8,282 bases of DNA, taken from contig JACZXR010000079.1 in the NCBI GenBank assembly GCA_022571535.1, forward strand, positions 1-8,282, in the 5' to 3' direction. The DNA is from Deltaproteobacteria bacterium. Its GTDB lineage: Bacteria; Desulfobacterota; Binatia; UBA9968; CAXXLF01. The translations under genes were made by a program, and so were the position numbers. Shown piece after piece: positions 1 through 5,580 of the stretch; within the stretch, counting starts at the first letter, position 1, and every line of letters starts with the position of its first letter. The notes beneath the pieces are model-generated. The model had not been told where the DNA came from. It made no database searches and saw nothing but the letters and a program-made list of their open reading frames with translations.

Positions 1-231
1 GATAATGGGGACCTTAATGAGGCTTTTCTTAGCCCGTTCAATCCCTTTACGAATGGCCTCCGGCACCTCTTTGGCCTTGCCCAAGCCAAACCCTACGTGC
101 GACTTCCCGTCCCCTGCGACTATCAGGGCACTAAAGCTAAAGCGTCGGCCTCCCTTGACCACTTTCGCCACGCGGTTGATGTGAACAACTCTCTCCTTTA
201 TTTCCAGACCCTGTGGATTTATTCGTTCCAT
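1..231 (-). CDS. rpsE: 30S ribosomal protein S5, N-terminal part (runs off the window)
   Basis: S5 helps form the decoding-fidelity region and mRNA entry side of the small subunit. The 77 codons from an ATG at 231 to the window edge read without a stop and begin MERINPQGLEIKERVVHINR. The S5 double-stranded-RNA-binding fold is recognisable: VAKVVKGGRRFSFSALIVAGDG at residues 21-42, then VGFGLGKAKEVPEAIRKGIERAKK at 46-69. The C-terminal half, roughly 90 residues in the family, lies beyond position 1. The only ribosome-binding candidate is a weak AAGAG at 242-246, ten bases upstream, so initiation looks poorer than for most genes here. It follows rplR after 99 bases that hold a heptad-repeat element. 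Identity is certain; the start is the first in-frame ATG and fits the family. Confidence 0.96.
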   Translation of the reverse strand, partial: MERINPQGLEIKERVVHINRVAKVVKGGRRFSFSALIVAGDGKSHVGFGLGKAKEVPEAIRKGIERAKKSLIKVPII

Positions 232-330
232 ATGAAAGAAACTCTTAGCATTCAGCAGTTAGCCGTAGGCTTAATTCCCTCATCATATCCAAACTGATGG
301 CTGACCGCTGATAGCTGAATACTATTTATT
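232..330 (-). repeat. Heptad-repeat palindromic element in the rplR-rpsE spacer
   Basis: The 99-base gap between rplR and rpsE contains no gene. On the plus strand, positions 293-320 are four consecutive 7-base units of the form (G/A)CTGANN: ACTGATG, GCTGACC, GCTGATA, GCTGAAT. Positions 250-270 hold units in the inverse sense: ATTCAGC, AGTTAGC, CGTAGGC. The outermost units ATTCAGC (250-256) and GCTGAAT (314-320) are exact complements, and the 15-base arms 250-264 and 306-320 pair at 11 positions, with about 41 bases between them. It is transcribed within the operon message. The same design recurs in the rpsC-rplP spacer, so this looks like a dispersed intergenic repeat family. Function is unknown. 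Confidence 0.7.
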
Positions 331-696
331 CTAGAAATCTAATCCGCCCTCGCGCGCTGCCTCTGCCAAGGCCTTGACACGACCATGAAAGAGAAATCCG
401 TTACGATCAAAAACGACTCTGTCAATTCCCTTCCCCTTACAGACCTGCGCCAATAAGGTTCCCACCTCTTTTGCTGCCTCCATTCCTTTCGCCTTTTGTA
501 GCTTTCCCCTCAACTCTTCGGAGAGGGTCGAGACCGCTGTCAAGGTCACCTCCTTCTCATCAGAAATAACCTGTACATAAATATGCTTGAGACTACGAAA
601 GACACAAACGCGAGGCCGTCTATCTGTTCCCAAAACTTTTTTACGGACTCTCTTTTGTCTCTCTCTGCGCCCCAGGTTTCTTCGATTGCTCAGCAT
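331..696 (-). CDS. rplR: 50S ribosomal protein L18
   Basis: L18 binds 5S rRNA together with L5 and helps anchor it in the central protuberance of the large subunit. The protein has 121 residues, normal for bacteria. The basic N-terminus MLSNRRNLGRRERQKRVRKK precedes the conserved core RPRVCVFRSLKHIYVQVISD near residues 27-46. The C-terminal signature FDRNGFLFHGRVKALAEAAREGGLDF matches the family's FDRxGxxYHGRVKALAxAAREaGLxF. The ATG at 696 has a clear ribosome-binding site, GAGGA at 703-707, six bases upstream. It lies between rplF (50-base gap) and rpsE (99-base gap), its usual place in the spc operon. Nothing is odd in the protein. Confidence 0.98.
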   Translation of the reverse strand: MLSNRRNLGRRERQKRVRKKVLGTDRRPRVCVFRSLKHIYVQVISDEKEVTLTAVSTLSEELRGKLQKAKGMEAAKEVGTLLAQVCKGKGIDRVVFDRNGFLFHGRVKALAEAAREGGLDF

Positions 697-746
697 TAAG
701 GTTCCTCACTCGACTTCGTGTACAATTAAGGATTAAGAAATCCAAG

Positions 747-1292
747 CTATCCTGAAGCCCCCACCGTCTTTCCAGCCTTACGGCGTATCACCTCTTCCCG
801 ATATTTTATCCCTTTCCCTTTATAAGGCTCCGGGGCCCTGAGACGGCGAATCATAGCTGCTGTCTGCCCTAGGAGCTGCTTGTCGGAACATTCAAGTGTA
901 ATCACTGTCTGCCCATCGACCGTAGCCGTTACTCCAGGCGGCACAGGAAATTCGACCGGGCGAGAAAAACCCAGTGCTAGATGGAGCACCGTCCCTTTAA
1001 CCTCAACTCGGTAGCCTATGCCGTTAATCTCTAAAACACGCCTAAAGCTTTTACTCACCCCTTCCACCATATTGGCAATAAGTTTCCGCGTAAGCCCATG
1101 TAGCGCCTTAAGTCCGATTGTTTCCAGCTCGCGACCGACCTGGATTTCATTTCCCTCCAACTTGACCCAAATTTTTGCTGGGATCGCTGCCGTCAGTTTA
1201 CCCTTTGGTCCCTCTACATGGACCGCCTTATCTTCTAACGTGACCTTGACCCCTGCGGGAATTGACACCGGTTGCTTTCCAATACGAGACAC
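747..1292 (-). CDS. rplF: 50S ribosomal protein L6
   Basis: L6 sits near the sarcin-ricin loop and the factor-binding site of the large subunit. I place the start at the GTG at 1290-1292, giving 181 residues beginning (M)SRIGKQPVSIPAGVKV, the family's normal N-terminus (MSRIGKxPIxIPxGV). A GAGGG ribosome-binding site at 1298-1302 sits five bases upstream. A longer reading from 1343 would add MEASCCAPCGRIQLRVI, which overlaps the end of rpsH and has no family counterpart, so I rejected it. The two L6 repeats are visible, and the second ends with the diagnostic PYKGKGIKYREEVIRRKAGK. The gap from rpsH is 19 bases. Confidence 0.97.
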   Translation of the reverse strand: MSRIGKQPVSIPAGVKVTLEDKAVHVEGPKGKLTAAIPAKIWVKLEGNEIQVGRELETIGLKALHGLTRKLIANMVEGVSKSFRRVLEINGIGYRVEVKGTVLHLALGFSRPVEFPVPPGVTATVDGQTVITLECSDKQLLGQTAAMIRRLRAPEPYKGKGIKYREEVIRRKAGKTVGASG

Positions 1293-1311
1293 AATAACCC
1301 TCAACTGTATC

Positions 1312-1716
1312 CTACCACACGGAGCACAGCAACTCGCCTCCAACCTTGGCCTTCTTTGCCTTTCGATCCACTAGAATTCCCTTGGGGGTTGAAAGGATAT
1401 TGATACCCAGACCTCTTCGCACAGCCGGGATCTCCTGACTTCCCACATAGACCCTGCGGCCGGGTCGGCTGACTCGCTTGAGGCCCGTTATAACAGGGGT
1501 ATTGTCTCTATCAAATTTTAGCTGGACAAGGAGTATCTCACCTACCCTGTCCTTTAGCTGGACCTTCTTGATCCCCCCCAAATAGCCCTCATCCTCCAAC
1601 AAAAAAGCAATGCTCTCCTTGATGCGGGACCAAGGAATCTCCACCTCCTGGTGGCGGGCGTGGCACGCGTTGCGAATTCGAGTCAGCATGTCTGCAATTG
1701 GATCTGTCATTCCCAT
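1312..1716 (-). CDS. rpsH: 30S ribosomal protein S8
   Basis: S8 is a primary 16S rRNA binder (helix 21 in the central domain) needed for platform assembly; in E. coli it also represses translation of the spc operon. The protein has 134 residues. The start MGMTDPIADMLTRIRNA is the family signature, and the C-terminal RNA-binding part reads GLGINILSTPKGILVDRKAKKAKVGGELLCSVW, ending in the usual GGExLCxVW. The ATG at 1716 has GGGAG at 1722-1726, five bases upstream. It follows rpsN by 16 bases and precedes rplF by 19. A candidate S8-type RNA hairpin lies upstream in the rplX-rplE spacer. Confidence 0.98.
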   Translation of the reverse strand: MGMTDPIADMLTRIRNACHARHQEVEIPWSRIKESIAFLLEDEGYLGGIKKVQLKDRVGEILLVQLKFDRDNTPVITGLKRVSRPGRRVYVGSQEIPAVRRGLGINILSTPKGILVDRKAKKAKVGGELLCSVW

Positions 1717-1732
1717 ATTAACTCCCGAACAC

Positions 1733-1918
1733 TTACCAGCTCGCCTTGATCAAGCCCGGTATCTCTCCCCTTCGAGCAAACTGTCTCAGACATATGCGAC
1801 ACATGCGAAATCGCCGATAAAAAGCCCGTGGGCGGCCACAGAGAGGACAGCGGTTATACTGCCTCACCTTGAACTTCTGGGGTCTCTGCGCTTTGACTCG
1901 AAGACACTTCTTGGCCAC
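1733..1918 (-). CDS. rpsN: 30S ribosomal protein S14, zinc-binding short form
   Basis: S14 belongs to the head of the small subunit, next to S3 and S10. This is the short form (61 residues): C24-P-L-C27 and C40-R-I-C43 form a C-x2-C-x12-C-x2-C zinc knuckle, followed by the family's C-terminus GEIPGLIKASW. The zinc-free form of E. coli is about 100 residues and lacks these cysteines. The start is GTG at 1916-1918, giving (M)AKKCLRVKAQRPQKFKVRQ; a purine-rich GGGGGA at 1925-1930 lies six bases upstream, and no in-frame ATG fits better. It is 18 bases after rplE. A zinc-free paralogue elsewhere in the genome would suggest Zur-type switching, but that cannot be seen here. Confidence 0.97.
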   Translation of the reverse strand: MAKKCLRVKAQRPQKFKVRQYNRCPLCGRPRAFYRRFRMCRICLRQFARRGEIPGLIKASW

Positions 1919-1936
1919 TCTCTATCCCCCGCAACT

Positions 1937-2476
1937 CTAACTGGCAAATGGCATGCCCATAAACCTGAGCAATGCCTTTCCCTCTCGGTCTGTACTGGCT
2001 CCGGTCACAATCGAGACCGTCAGTCCATGGACCTTCTCCACCGCATCGACCTTGATTTCCGGGAAAAAGATCTGTTCTGTGATCCCTAGCGAATAATTGC
2101 CGTGACCATCAAATGAACGTTCTGAGAGTCCCCTGAAGTCTCTGACCTGAGGCAAAGTGACATGGATCAATCGGTCCAAAAACTCATACATTCGCTCTCT
2201 CCTCAATGTCACCATGCAGCCAATAGGAGCCCCTATCCGCAACTTGAAGTTGGAAATGTCCTTTTTGGCTCGGGTGATCACAGGTCTCTGCCCCCCAATG
2301 GCTGCCAGCTCAGCCACGGCCGCATCCAGGACCTTTATGTTTTGGGTGGCCTCACCGATACCGACGTTTAAGGTAATCTTCTCCAACCGGGGAACCTGAA
2401 GCCGATTTTTATACCCAAACTCCTTCATCATAGCTGGGATAATCTCTTCGTAGTACCTATTCTTTAAACGCGCCAT
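1937..2476 (-). CDS. rplE: 50S ribosomal protein L5
   Basis: L5 binds 5S rRNA and contacts S13 and the P-site tRNA region through the central protuberance. The 179-residue protein has the family's normal length and landmarks: LKNRYYEEIIPAMMKEFGYKN near the start, VPRLEKITLNVGIGEA at 28-43, GQRPVITRAKKDISNFKLR at 62-80, GAPIGCMVTLRRERMYEFLDRL at 82-103, and SLGITEQIFFPEIKVD near 128-143. The ATG at 2476 has the ribosome-binding site AGGTAGGA at 2483-2490, six bases upstream. The 64-base spacer after rplX contains a GNRA-capped hairpin that could be a translational operator acting on this gene. The next gene, rpsN, starts 18 bases on. Confidence 0.98.
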   Translation of the reverse strand: MARLKNRYYEEIIPAMMKEFGYKNRLQVPRLEKITLNVGIGEATQNIKVLDAAVAELAAIGGQRPVITRAKKDISNFKLRIGAPIGCMVTLRRERMYEFLDRLIHVTLPQVRDFRGLSERSFDGHGNYSLGITEQIFFPEIKVDAVEKVHGLTVSIVTGASTDREGKALLRFMGMPFAS

Positions 2477-2503
2477 CCAAATTCCTACCTGGACAAGATA
2501 AAA

Positions 2504-2533
2504 TCAGCTGTCGTCATTTCCATGCGATGCTGA
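2504..2533 (-). promoter_or_regulatory. GNRA-capped RNA hairpin upstream of rplE; candidate S8 translational operator
   Basis: Read on the transcript from 2533 to 2504, TCAGC pairs with GCTGA (5 bp). An asymmetric internal loop (A opposite CA) follows, then TCG with CGA (3 bp), a single bulged A on the 3' side, CAT with ATG (3 bp), and a GGAA tetraloop of the GNRA class. The hairpin ends 13 bases before the rplE ribosome-binding site. In E. coli, S8 represses the spc operon by binding a bulged hairpin around the rplE start, so position and shape fit, but I cannot confirm the S8 recognition core. A TTTT run follows the stem, so a weak attenuator is possible. It could also be a short relative of the TCAGC repeats seen in other spacers. 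Confidence 0.35.
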
Positions 2534-2540
2534 GTTGGGG

Positions 2541-2858
2541 TCAAGTCAAATGATCGCCGCAACGGCGACAGACACGAACTTTTTCCCCGTCCTCAAGAAT
2601 CTTTCTCCCGACCCGAACCGGGGCATTACACTTGTCACACATCAGCATAAGATTAGAGATATGGATGGAGGCCTCTTTTTCCAATATGCCCCCCGGAAGC
2701 TGCGGGCCCCGCGCCCGGGTGTGCCGCTTCACCATGTTAACCCGCTCGATAATGGCTCGGCTTTTCTTTGGGATGACCCTCAGCACTTTGCCTGTTTTTC
2801 CTCGTTCCTTACCGGCGATAACCATAACGCTGTCATTCTTACGAACATGCAGAGCCAT
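2541..2858 (-). CDS. rplX: 50S ribosomal protein L24
   Basis: L24 is an early assembly initiator that binds 23S rRNA near its 5' end and lies close to the exit tunnel. The protein has 105 residues. The KOW motif is at the N-terminus (VRKNDSVMVIAGKERGKTGKV, residues 5-25), followed by the conserved VNMVKRHTRARGPQLPGGILEKEASIHISN at 40-69. The C-terminal part has two CxxC pairs, C74/C77 and C97/C100, in MCDKCNAPVRVGRK and RVCRRCGDHL. This zinc-ribbon-like tail is found in many bacterial L24 proteins. The ATG at 2858 is one base after the rplN stop; its ribosome-binding site GAGGTG (2866-2871) lies within the end of rplN, so translation is probably coupled. Confidence 0.98.
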   Translation of the reverse strand: MALHVRKNDSVMVIAGKERGKTGKVLRVIPKKSRAIIERVNMVKRHTRARGPQLPGGILEKEASIHISNLMLMCDKCNAPVRVGRKILEDGEKVRVCRRCGDHLT

Positions 2859-2859
2859 A

Positions 2860-3228
2860 TCAAAGCACCTCTGGGGCTAGAGAAATAATCTTCATAAACT
2901 TTTTCGCCCTGAGCTCACGGGCAACGGGTCCAAAGATACGAGTACCCACAGGTTCTCGTTGGTCGTCGATAAGCACCGCTGAGTTGTGATCAAACCGAAT
3001 ATAAGTTCCATCCGGGCGGCCCACCTCCTTTGCCGTTCGTACCACCACAGCTTTCATCACAGACCCTTTCTTTACCTTAGAGTTGGGGATTGCCTCCTTA
3101 ATGGAAACCACAATGATATCCCCAATAGAGGCGTACCTGCGCTTGCTCCCTCCAAGCACTTTAATGCACCGAACCTTTCTTGCGCCCGAGTTGTCTGCAA
3201 CATTCAATACTGTGCTCACCTGAACCAT
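2860..3228 (-). CDS. rplN: 50S ribosomal protein L14
   Basis: L14 lies at the subunit interface and forms bridges to 16S rRNA with L19; it is also the docking point of the silencing factor RsfS. At 122 residues it has the standard length. Its sequence is very conserved: VLNVADNSGARKVRCIKVLGG at 7-27, RYASIGDIIVVSIKEAIP at 31-48, KKGSVMKAVVVRTAKEVGRPDG at 53-74, and IFGPVARELRAKKFMKIISLAPEVL at the end. The ATG at 3228 has a strong ribosome-binding site, GAGGTGG at 3233-3239. It follows rpsQ by 23 bases, the place where E. coli separates the S10 operon from the spc operon; no terminator or promoter is visible in that gap. Confidence 0.98.
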   Translation of the reverse strand: MVQVSTVLNVADNSGARKVRCIKVLGGSKRRYASIGDIIVVSIKEAIPNSKVKKGSVMKAVVVRTAKEVGRPDGTYIRFDHNSAVLIDDQREPVGTRIFGPVARELRAKKFMKIISLAPEVL

Positions 3229-3251
3229 TAACCCACCTCATCACGAAAAAC

Positions 3252-3557
3252 TTAAAGGACGGGGGAGGAATGTGAAGCAGCAGATCCTTCTTTATCAGTC
3301 GCAACAGCACGCACCAAAGTTCGACGAACCCGCCAGTGCTTCTCACGGCTAATGGGTCGGCATTCCACAATCAGCACCCGATCCCCTACACGACATTCAT
3401 CCTTTTCATCATGCGCCTTAACCTTAGACCAGCGCTTGAGAAATTTCTTATACTTCGGATGCATGATCCTTCTCTCTATGGAGACCACAACGGTCTTCTT
3501 CATCCGATCGCTTGTTACCACCCCTTCACGTTCCTTCTTTCCCCCCCTCTGATTCAT
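3252..3557 (-). CDS. rpsQ: 30S ribosomal protein S17
   Basis: S17 is a primary 16S rRNA binder (helix 11 region) needed early in 30S assembly. The OB-fold core is clear: REGVVTSDRMKKTVVVSIERRIMHPKYKKFLKRWSKVKAHDE, then CRVGDRVLIVECRPISREKHWRVRRTLVRAV. The total of 101 residues is somewhat longer than the usual 80-90 because of a low-complexity tail, ATDKEGSAASHSSPVL. The ATG overlaps the rpmC stop by four bases (ATGA), so coupled re-initiation is likely; AGGAG at 3568-3572 also lies ten bases upstream. A run of seven G sits just after the start (minus strand, 3541-3547) and encodes part of NQRGGKK. Confidence 0.97.
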   Translation of the reverse strand: MNQRGGKKEREGVVTSDRMKKTVVVSIERRIMHPKYKKFLKRWSKVKAHDEKDECRVGDRVLIVECRPISREKHWRVRRTLVRAVATDKEGSAASHSSPVL

Positions 3558-3766
3558 CCCACCGTTTCTCCTGCTCCTCGTATTTGTCTTTCTCTCAAGA
3601 TGGTTTCCAGACGTGCAAAATCCCGCCTGGTTTGTCTTAACTTCATGGAACTCTCTAATTGGCCCGTTGCCCTTCTGAGGCGCAAATGAAAGATTTCCTC
3701 TTTTAGCTCTCGCCGTTTTTGGGCCAGTTCATCACTGTTCATTTCTCGAAACTGCTTCGCCTCCAC
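3554..3766 (-). CDS. rpmC: 50S ribosomal protein L29
   Basis: L29 is a small two-helix protein at the tunnel exit next to L23, where it contributes to docking of trigger factor and SRP. The 70-residue reading has the family pattern: (M)EAKQFREMNSDELAQKRRELKEEIFHLRLRRATGQLE, then MKLRQTRRDFARLETILRERQ. The start is a GTG at 3764-3766. It is supported by a near-perfect Shine-Dalgarno GGAGGTGA at 3770-3777, whose last three bases are the stop codon of rplP. Only three bases separate rplP from rpmC. The ATGA at the far end overlaps rpsQ. Both junctions suggest translational coupling across rplP, rpmC and rpsQ. Confidence 0.97.
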   Translation of the reverse strand: MEAKQFREMNSDELAQKRRELKEEIFHLRLRRATGQLESSMKLRQTRRDFARLETILRERQIRGAGETVG

Positions 3767-3769
3767 AAA

Positions 3770-4180
3770 TCACCTCCCCCGCTGCACAAAACTGGTGGAA
3801 ACCGATATCTTGTGAGAGGCCAAGCGGAAGGCCTCTCGTGCGTCAACTCCCTCGACCCCTTCCATCTCAAAGAGGATCCTCCCAGGTTTGACCACCGCTA
3901 CCCAACTCTCCGGGGCACCTTTCCCTTTTCCCATACGGGTTTCAGCCGGCTTTTTCGTTACCGGCTTATCTGGAAAAATACGGATCCAAACCTTTCCCCC
4001 ACGTTTGAGCGAACGAGTGAGGGCGATCCGAGCCGCCTCGATCTCTCGGGCAGTGAGGTAACCTCGTCCTAGGGCCTTTAATCCATAATCCCCGAAGGCC
4101 AAGGTGGCCCCCCTAAAGGCCGTCCCCTTTCTTCTGCCCTTCTGTAGCTTGCGATACTTTACCTTTTTCGGCTCCAGCAT
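3770..4180 (-). CDS. rplP: 50S ribosomal protein L16
   Basis: L16 organises the A-site and peptidyl-transferase surroundings of the large subunit and is added late in assembly. The protein has 136 residues, as usual. It shows the N-terminal MLEPKKVKYRKLQKGRRKG, the loop IFPDKPVTKKPAETRMGKGKG (residues 68-88), with R82 at the position of the arginine that is hydroxylated in E. coli L16, and WVAVVKPGRILFEMEGV at 93-109. The ATG at 4180 fits the family start, but the ribosome-binding site is weak (only GGA about nine bases upstream) and it follows a 71-base spacer filled by a palindromic repeat. The last codons form the Shine-Dalgarno of rpmC. Confidence 0.98.
   Translation of the reverse strand: MLEPKKVKYRKLQKGRRKGTAFRGATLAFGDYGLKALGRGYLTAREIEAARIALTRSLKRGGKVWIRIFPDKPVTKKPAETRMGKGKGAPESWVAVVKPGRILFEMEGVEGVDAREAFRLASHKISVSTSFVQRGR
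3814..3837 (-). repeat. Perfect 8-bp inverted repeat inside rplP
   Basis: GAGAGGCC (3814-3821) and GGCCTCTC (3830-3837) are exact reverse complements separated by eight bases. In the message they would form a GC-rich stem with an eight-base loop, about 35 bases before the rpmC ribosome-binding site. The arms encode R-E-A and L-A-S of the L16 segment AREAFRLAS, so protein constraint and chance may explain them. A folding role in the rplP-rpmC junction is only a possibility. Confidence 0.5.
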
Positions 4181-4251
4181 ATTTTAAATCCAACCAGTCA
4201 GCGTTCAGCTTTAGCCTCTTGACTGATAGCTGACGACTGACTGCTATATTT
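4181..4251 (-). repeat. Heptad-repeat palindromic element filling the rpsC-rplP spacer
   Basis: This 71-base spacer contains no gene. On the plus strand, 4195-4209 and 4229-4243 are 15-base inverted arms that pair at 13 positions (12 Watson-Crick, one G-U in the transcript) around a 19-base loop. The right side is built of 7-base units ACTGATA, GCTGACG, ACTGACT (4222-4242); the left side has AGTCAGC, GTTCAGC, TTTAGCC (4196-4216), the inverse units. The pattern matches the element between rplR and rpsE. In the message it would form a hairpin just upstream of rplP. No U-run follows the stem, so it is not a classical terminator. Confidence 0.75.
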
Positions 4252-4914
4252 TTATAACCCCAATGCCGCCTTTTGCTGTTCCTCCTCCTTGGTCAGCACC
4301 TCACCCCTAAAGATCCAAACCTTCACCCCAATCAATCCGTAGGTGGTGTGAGCCTCAGCCGACCCATAGTTAACATCAGCCCTCAAGGTATGCAGTGGGA
4401 CCCGTCCATCGCGATACCACTCGGTCCGGGCAATTTCGTTTCCTCCCAATCTTCCGCCACATTGAACCCTAATACCCTGCGCCCCCATCCGCATAGCACG
4501 GGAGACACTCTCTTTCATGGCTCGACGGAAGGCTACACGGCGCTCTAATTGCAAAGCCACGTTCTCAGCCACCAGTTGTGCATCCAAGTCCGGACGGCGC
4601 ACCTCATGAATATTAATGTAGATTTCCCCAGCCGTCAGTCGAGAGAGCTCTTCTTTCAGTTTCTCGATCTCCGCACCCTTTTTCCCAATAACTATCCCGG
4701 GACGAGCCGTATGAATATTAATCTTTGCTTTGTTAGAAGCCCTTTCGATCTCGATCTTCGAAATCCCGGCGTGATAAACTCTACTCTTTATAAACTTTTT
4801 AATCTTAATATCCTCATGGAGCAGATTCGTATAGTCGTGATCTGCATACCACTTGGAGTCCCACGACTCGGTCACGCCCATACGAAAGATCTTAGGATGC
4901 ACTTTATGACCCAT
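4252..4914 (-). CDS. rpsC: 30S ribosomal protein S3
   Basis: S3 lines the mRNA entry channel on the small-subunit head and contributes to its helicase activity. The 220-residue protein has the N-terminal MGHKVHPKIFRMGVTESWDSKWYA, a KH domain with the nucleic-acid-binding GKKG at 77-80 (ARPGIVIGKKGAEIEKLKEEL), and the C-terminal S3 domain with GCxG-like GGRLGGNEIARTEWYRDGRVPLHTLRADVNYG and TTYGLIGVKVWIFRGEV. The start motif has K-I-F where many bacteria have x-G-F, a tolerated variant. The ATG at 4914 has AAAGGGA at 4924-4930, nine bases upstream, and lies five bases after the rplV stop. A 71-base repeat-bearing spacer separates it from rplP. Confidence 0.98.
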   Translation of the reverse strand: MGHKVHPKIFRMGVTESWDSKWYADHDYTNLLHEDIKIKKFIKSRVYHAGISKIEIERASNKAKINIHTARPGIVIGKKGAEIEKLKEELSRLTAGEIYINIHEVRRPDLDAQLVAENVALQLERRVAFRRAMKESVSRAMRMGAQGIRVQCGGRLGGNEIARTEWYRDGRVPLHTLRADVNYGSAEAHTTYGLIGVKVWIFRGEVLTKEEEQQKAALGL

Positions 4915-4919
4915 GGCAC

Positions 4920-5255
4920 CTATTCCCTTTCATCGATCACAACAGTGATGTGGCTCAGACGCTTTCGAACACGCGTAGCCTTGCCCATAGCTCGAGGCAT
5001 AAAGCGTTTCCACATACCTCCTTCATCCACCAAGGCCCGCTTTACATAAAGACGATCCACATCCACGCTCTGCGTGTTCTCAGCGTTGGCAATAGCTGAC
5101 TTTAGAACCTTGGCCACAATCGCTGCCGATCGCTTAGGGGTAAACTTAAGGATGTCGAGAGCCTTCTCAACCTCCTTCCCCCGAATCTGGTCAACCACCA
5201 ATCTCACCCTACGGGGGGAAACCCGAATGAATCTTAGGATAGCACGCGCCTCCAT
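4920..5255 (-). CDS. rplV: 50S ribosomal protein L22
   Basis: L22 spans the large subunit; its long beta-hairpin forms part of the narrow point of the exit tunnel with L4. The 111-residue protein shows AILRFIRVSPRRVRLVVDQIRGK at 5-27, AIVAKVLKSAIANAENTQSVDVDRLYVKRALVDEGG further on, and the tunnel hairpin MWKRFMPRAMGKATRVRKRLSHITVVI near the end. These are standard landmarks. The ATG at 5255 is five bases after the rpsS stop with no obvious Shine-Dalgarno sequence, so it probably relies on coupling with rpsS. The gap to rpsC is also five bases. Confidence 0.98.
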   Translation of the reverse strand: MEARAILRFIRVSPRRVRLVVDQIRGKEVEKALDILKFTPKRSAAIVAKVLKSAIANAENTQSVDVDRLYVKRALVDEGGMWKRFMPRAMGKATRVRKRLSHITVVIDERE

Positions 5256-5260
5256 AATAC

Positions 5261-5575
5261 TTAGCCGGATTTAGATGGTCCGGCCGCCGAAACGGTCTCC
5301 TTGGCTTGACCCTTACGATCCCCGGCATGACCATAAAAAGTACGGGTCGGAGAAAACTCCCCGAGCTTATGCCCTACCATATTCTCTGTGATATACACCG
5401 GTATAAATTTCCTGCCATTATGAACAGCAATCGTTTGGCCAATCATTTCTGGTATAATGGTAGAACGGCGGGACCAAGTTTTCAGAACCCGTTTGTCCTT
5501 GGAATTACTCAAGGCCTCAATTTTTCGCCTCAGGTGATCATCCACAAATGGTCCTTTTTTGACTGAGCGTGCCAT
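5261..5575 (-). CDS. rpsS: 30S ribosomal protein S19
   Basis: S19 forms a complex with S13 in the small-subunit head, close to the A-site tRNA and the intersubunit bridge. The protein begins MARSVKKGPFVDDHLRRKIE and contains VLKTWSRRSTIIPEMIGQTIAVHNGRKFIPVYITENMVGHKLGEFSPTRTFYGHAGDRK, nearly the complete family signature. At 104 residues it is about ten longer than usual, because of the tail GQAKETVSAAGPSKSG, which is low in complexity and likely flexible. The ATG at 5575 lies five bases after the rplB stop; AAAGG at 5586-5590 is the possible ribosome-binding site. The next gene, rplV, starts five bases after its stop. Confidence 0.98.
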   Translation of the reverse strand: MARSVKKGPFVDDHLRRKIEALSNSKDKRVLKTWSRRSTIIPEMIGQTIAVHNGRKFIPVYITENMVGHKLGEFSPTRTFYGHAGDRKGQAKETVSAAGPSKSG

Positions 5576-5580
5576 AGGAC

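Noticed and set aside
97..297. Plus-strand ORF of 66 codons opposite rpsE, and the longer plus-strand ORFs elsewhere (e.g. 1610-2089, 4549-5049)
   Set aside because: They lie antisense to well-conserved ribosomal protein genes, have no ribosome-binding sites worth noting and no recognisable protein features.
697..746. Possible element in the rplF-rplR spacer (repeat of ATTAAG)
   Set aside because: The six-base repeat in an A/T-rich 50-base gap is too short to mean anything; only the rplR ribosome-binding site is supported.
1293..1343. An upstream extension of L6 starting MEASCCAPCGRIQLRVI, with three cysteines
   Set aside because: It overlaps the end of rpsH in another frame, has no counterpart in the family, and the GTG at 1292 has a proper ribosome-binding site and family start.
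4195..4243. Factor-independent terminator between rpsC and rplP
   Set aside because: The stem is imperfect and no U-run follows; essential genes continue directly downstream.
4606..4722. Direct repeat ATGAATATTAAT at 4606-4617 and 4711-4722 in rpsC
   Set aside because: Both copies encode I-N-I-H in S3 beta-strands with the same codons; family sequence explains them.
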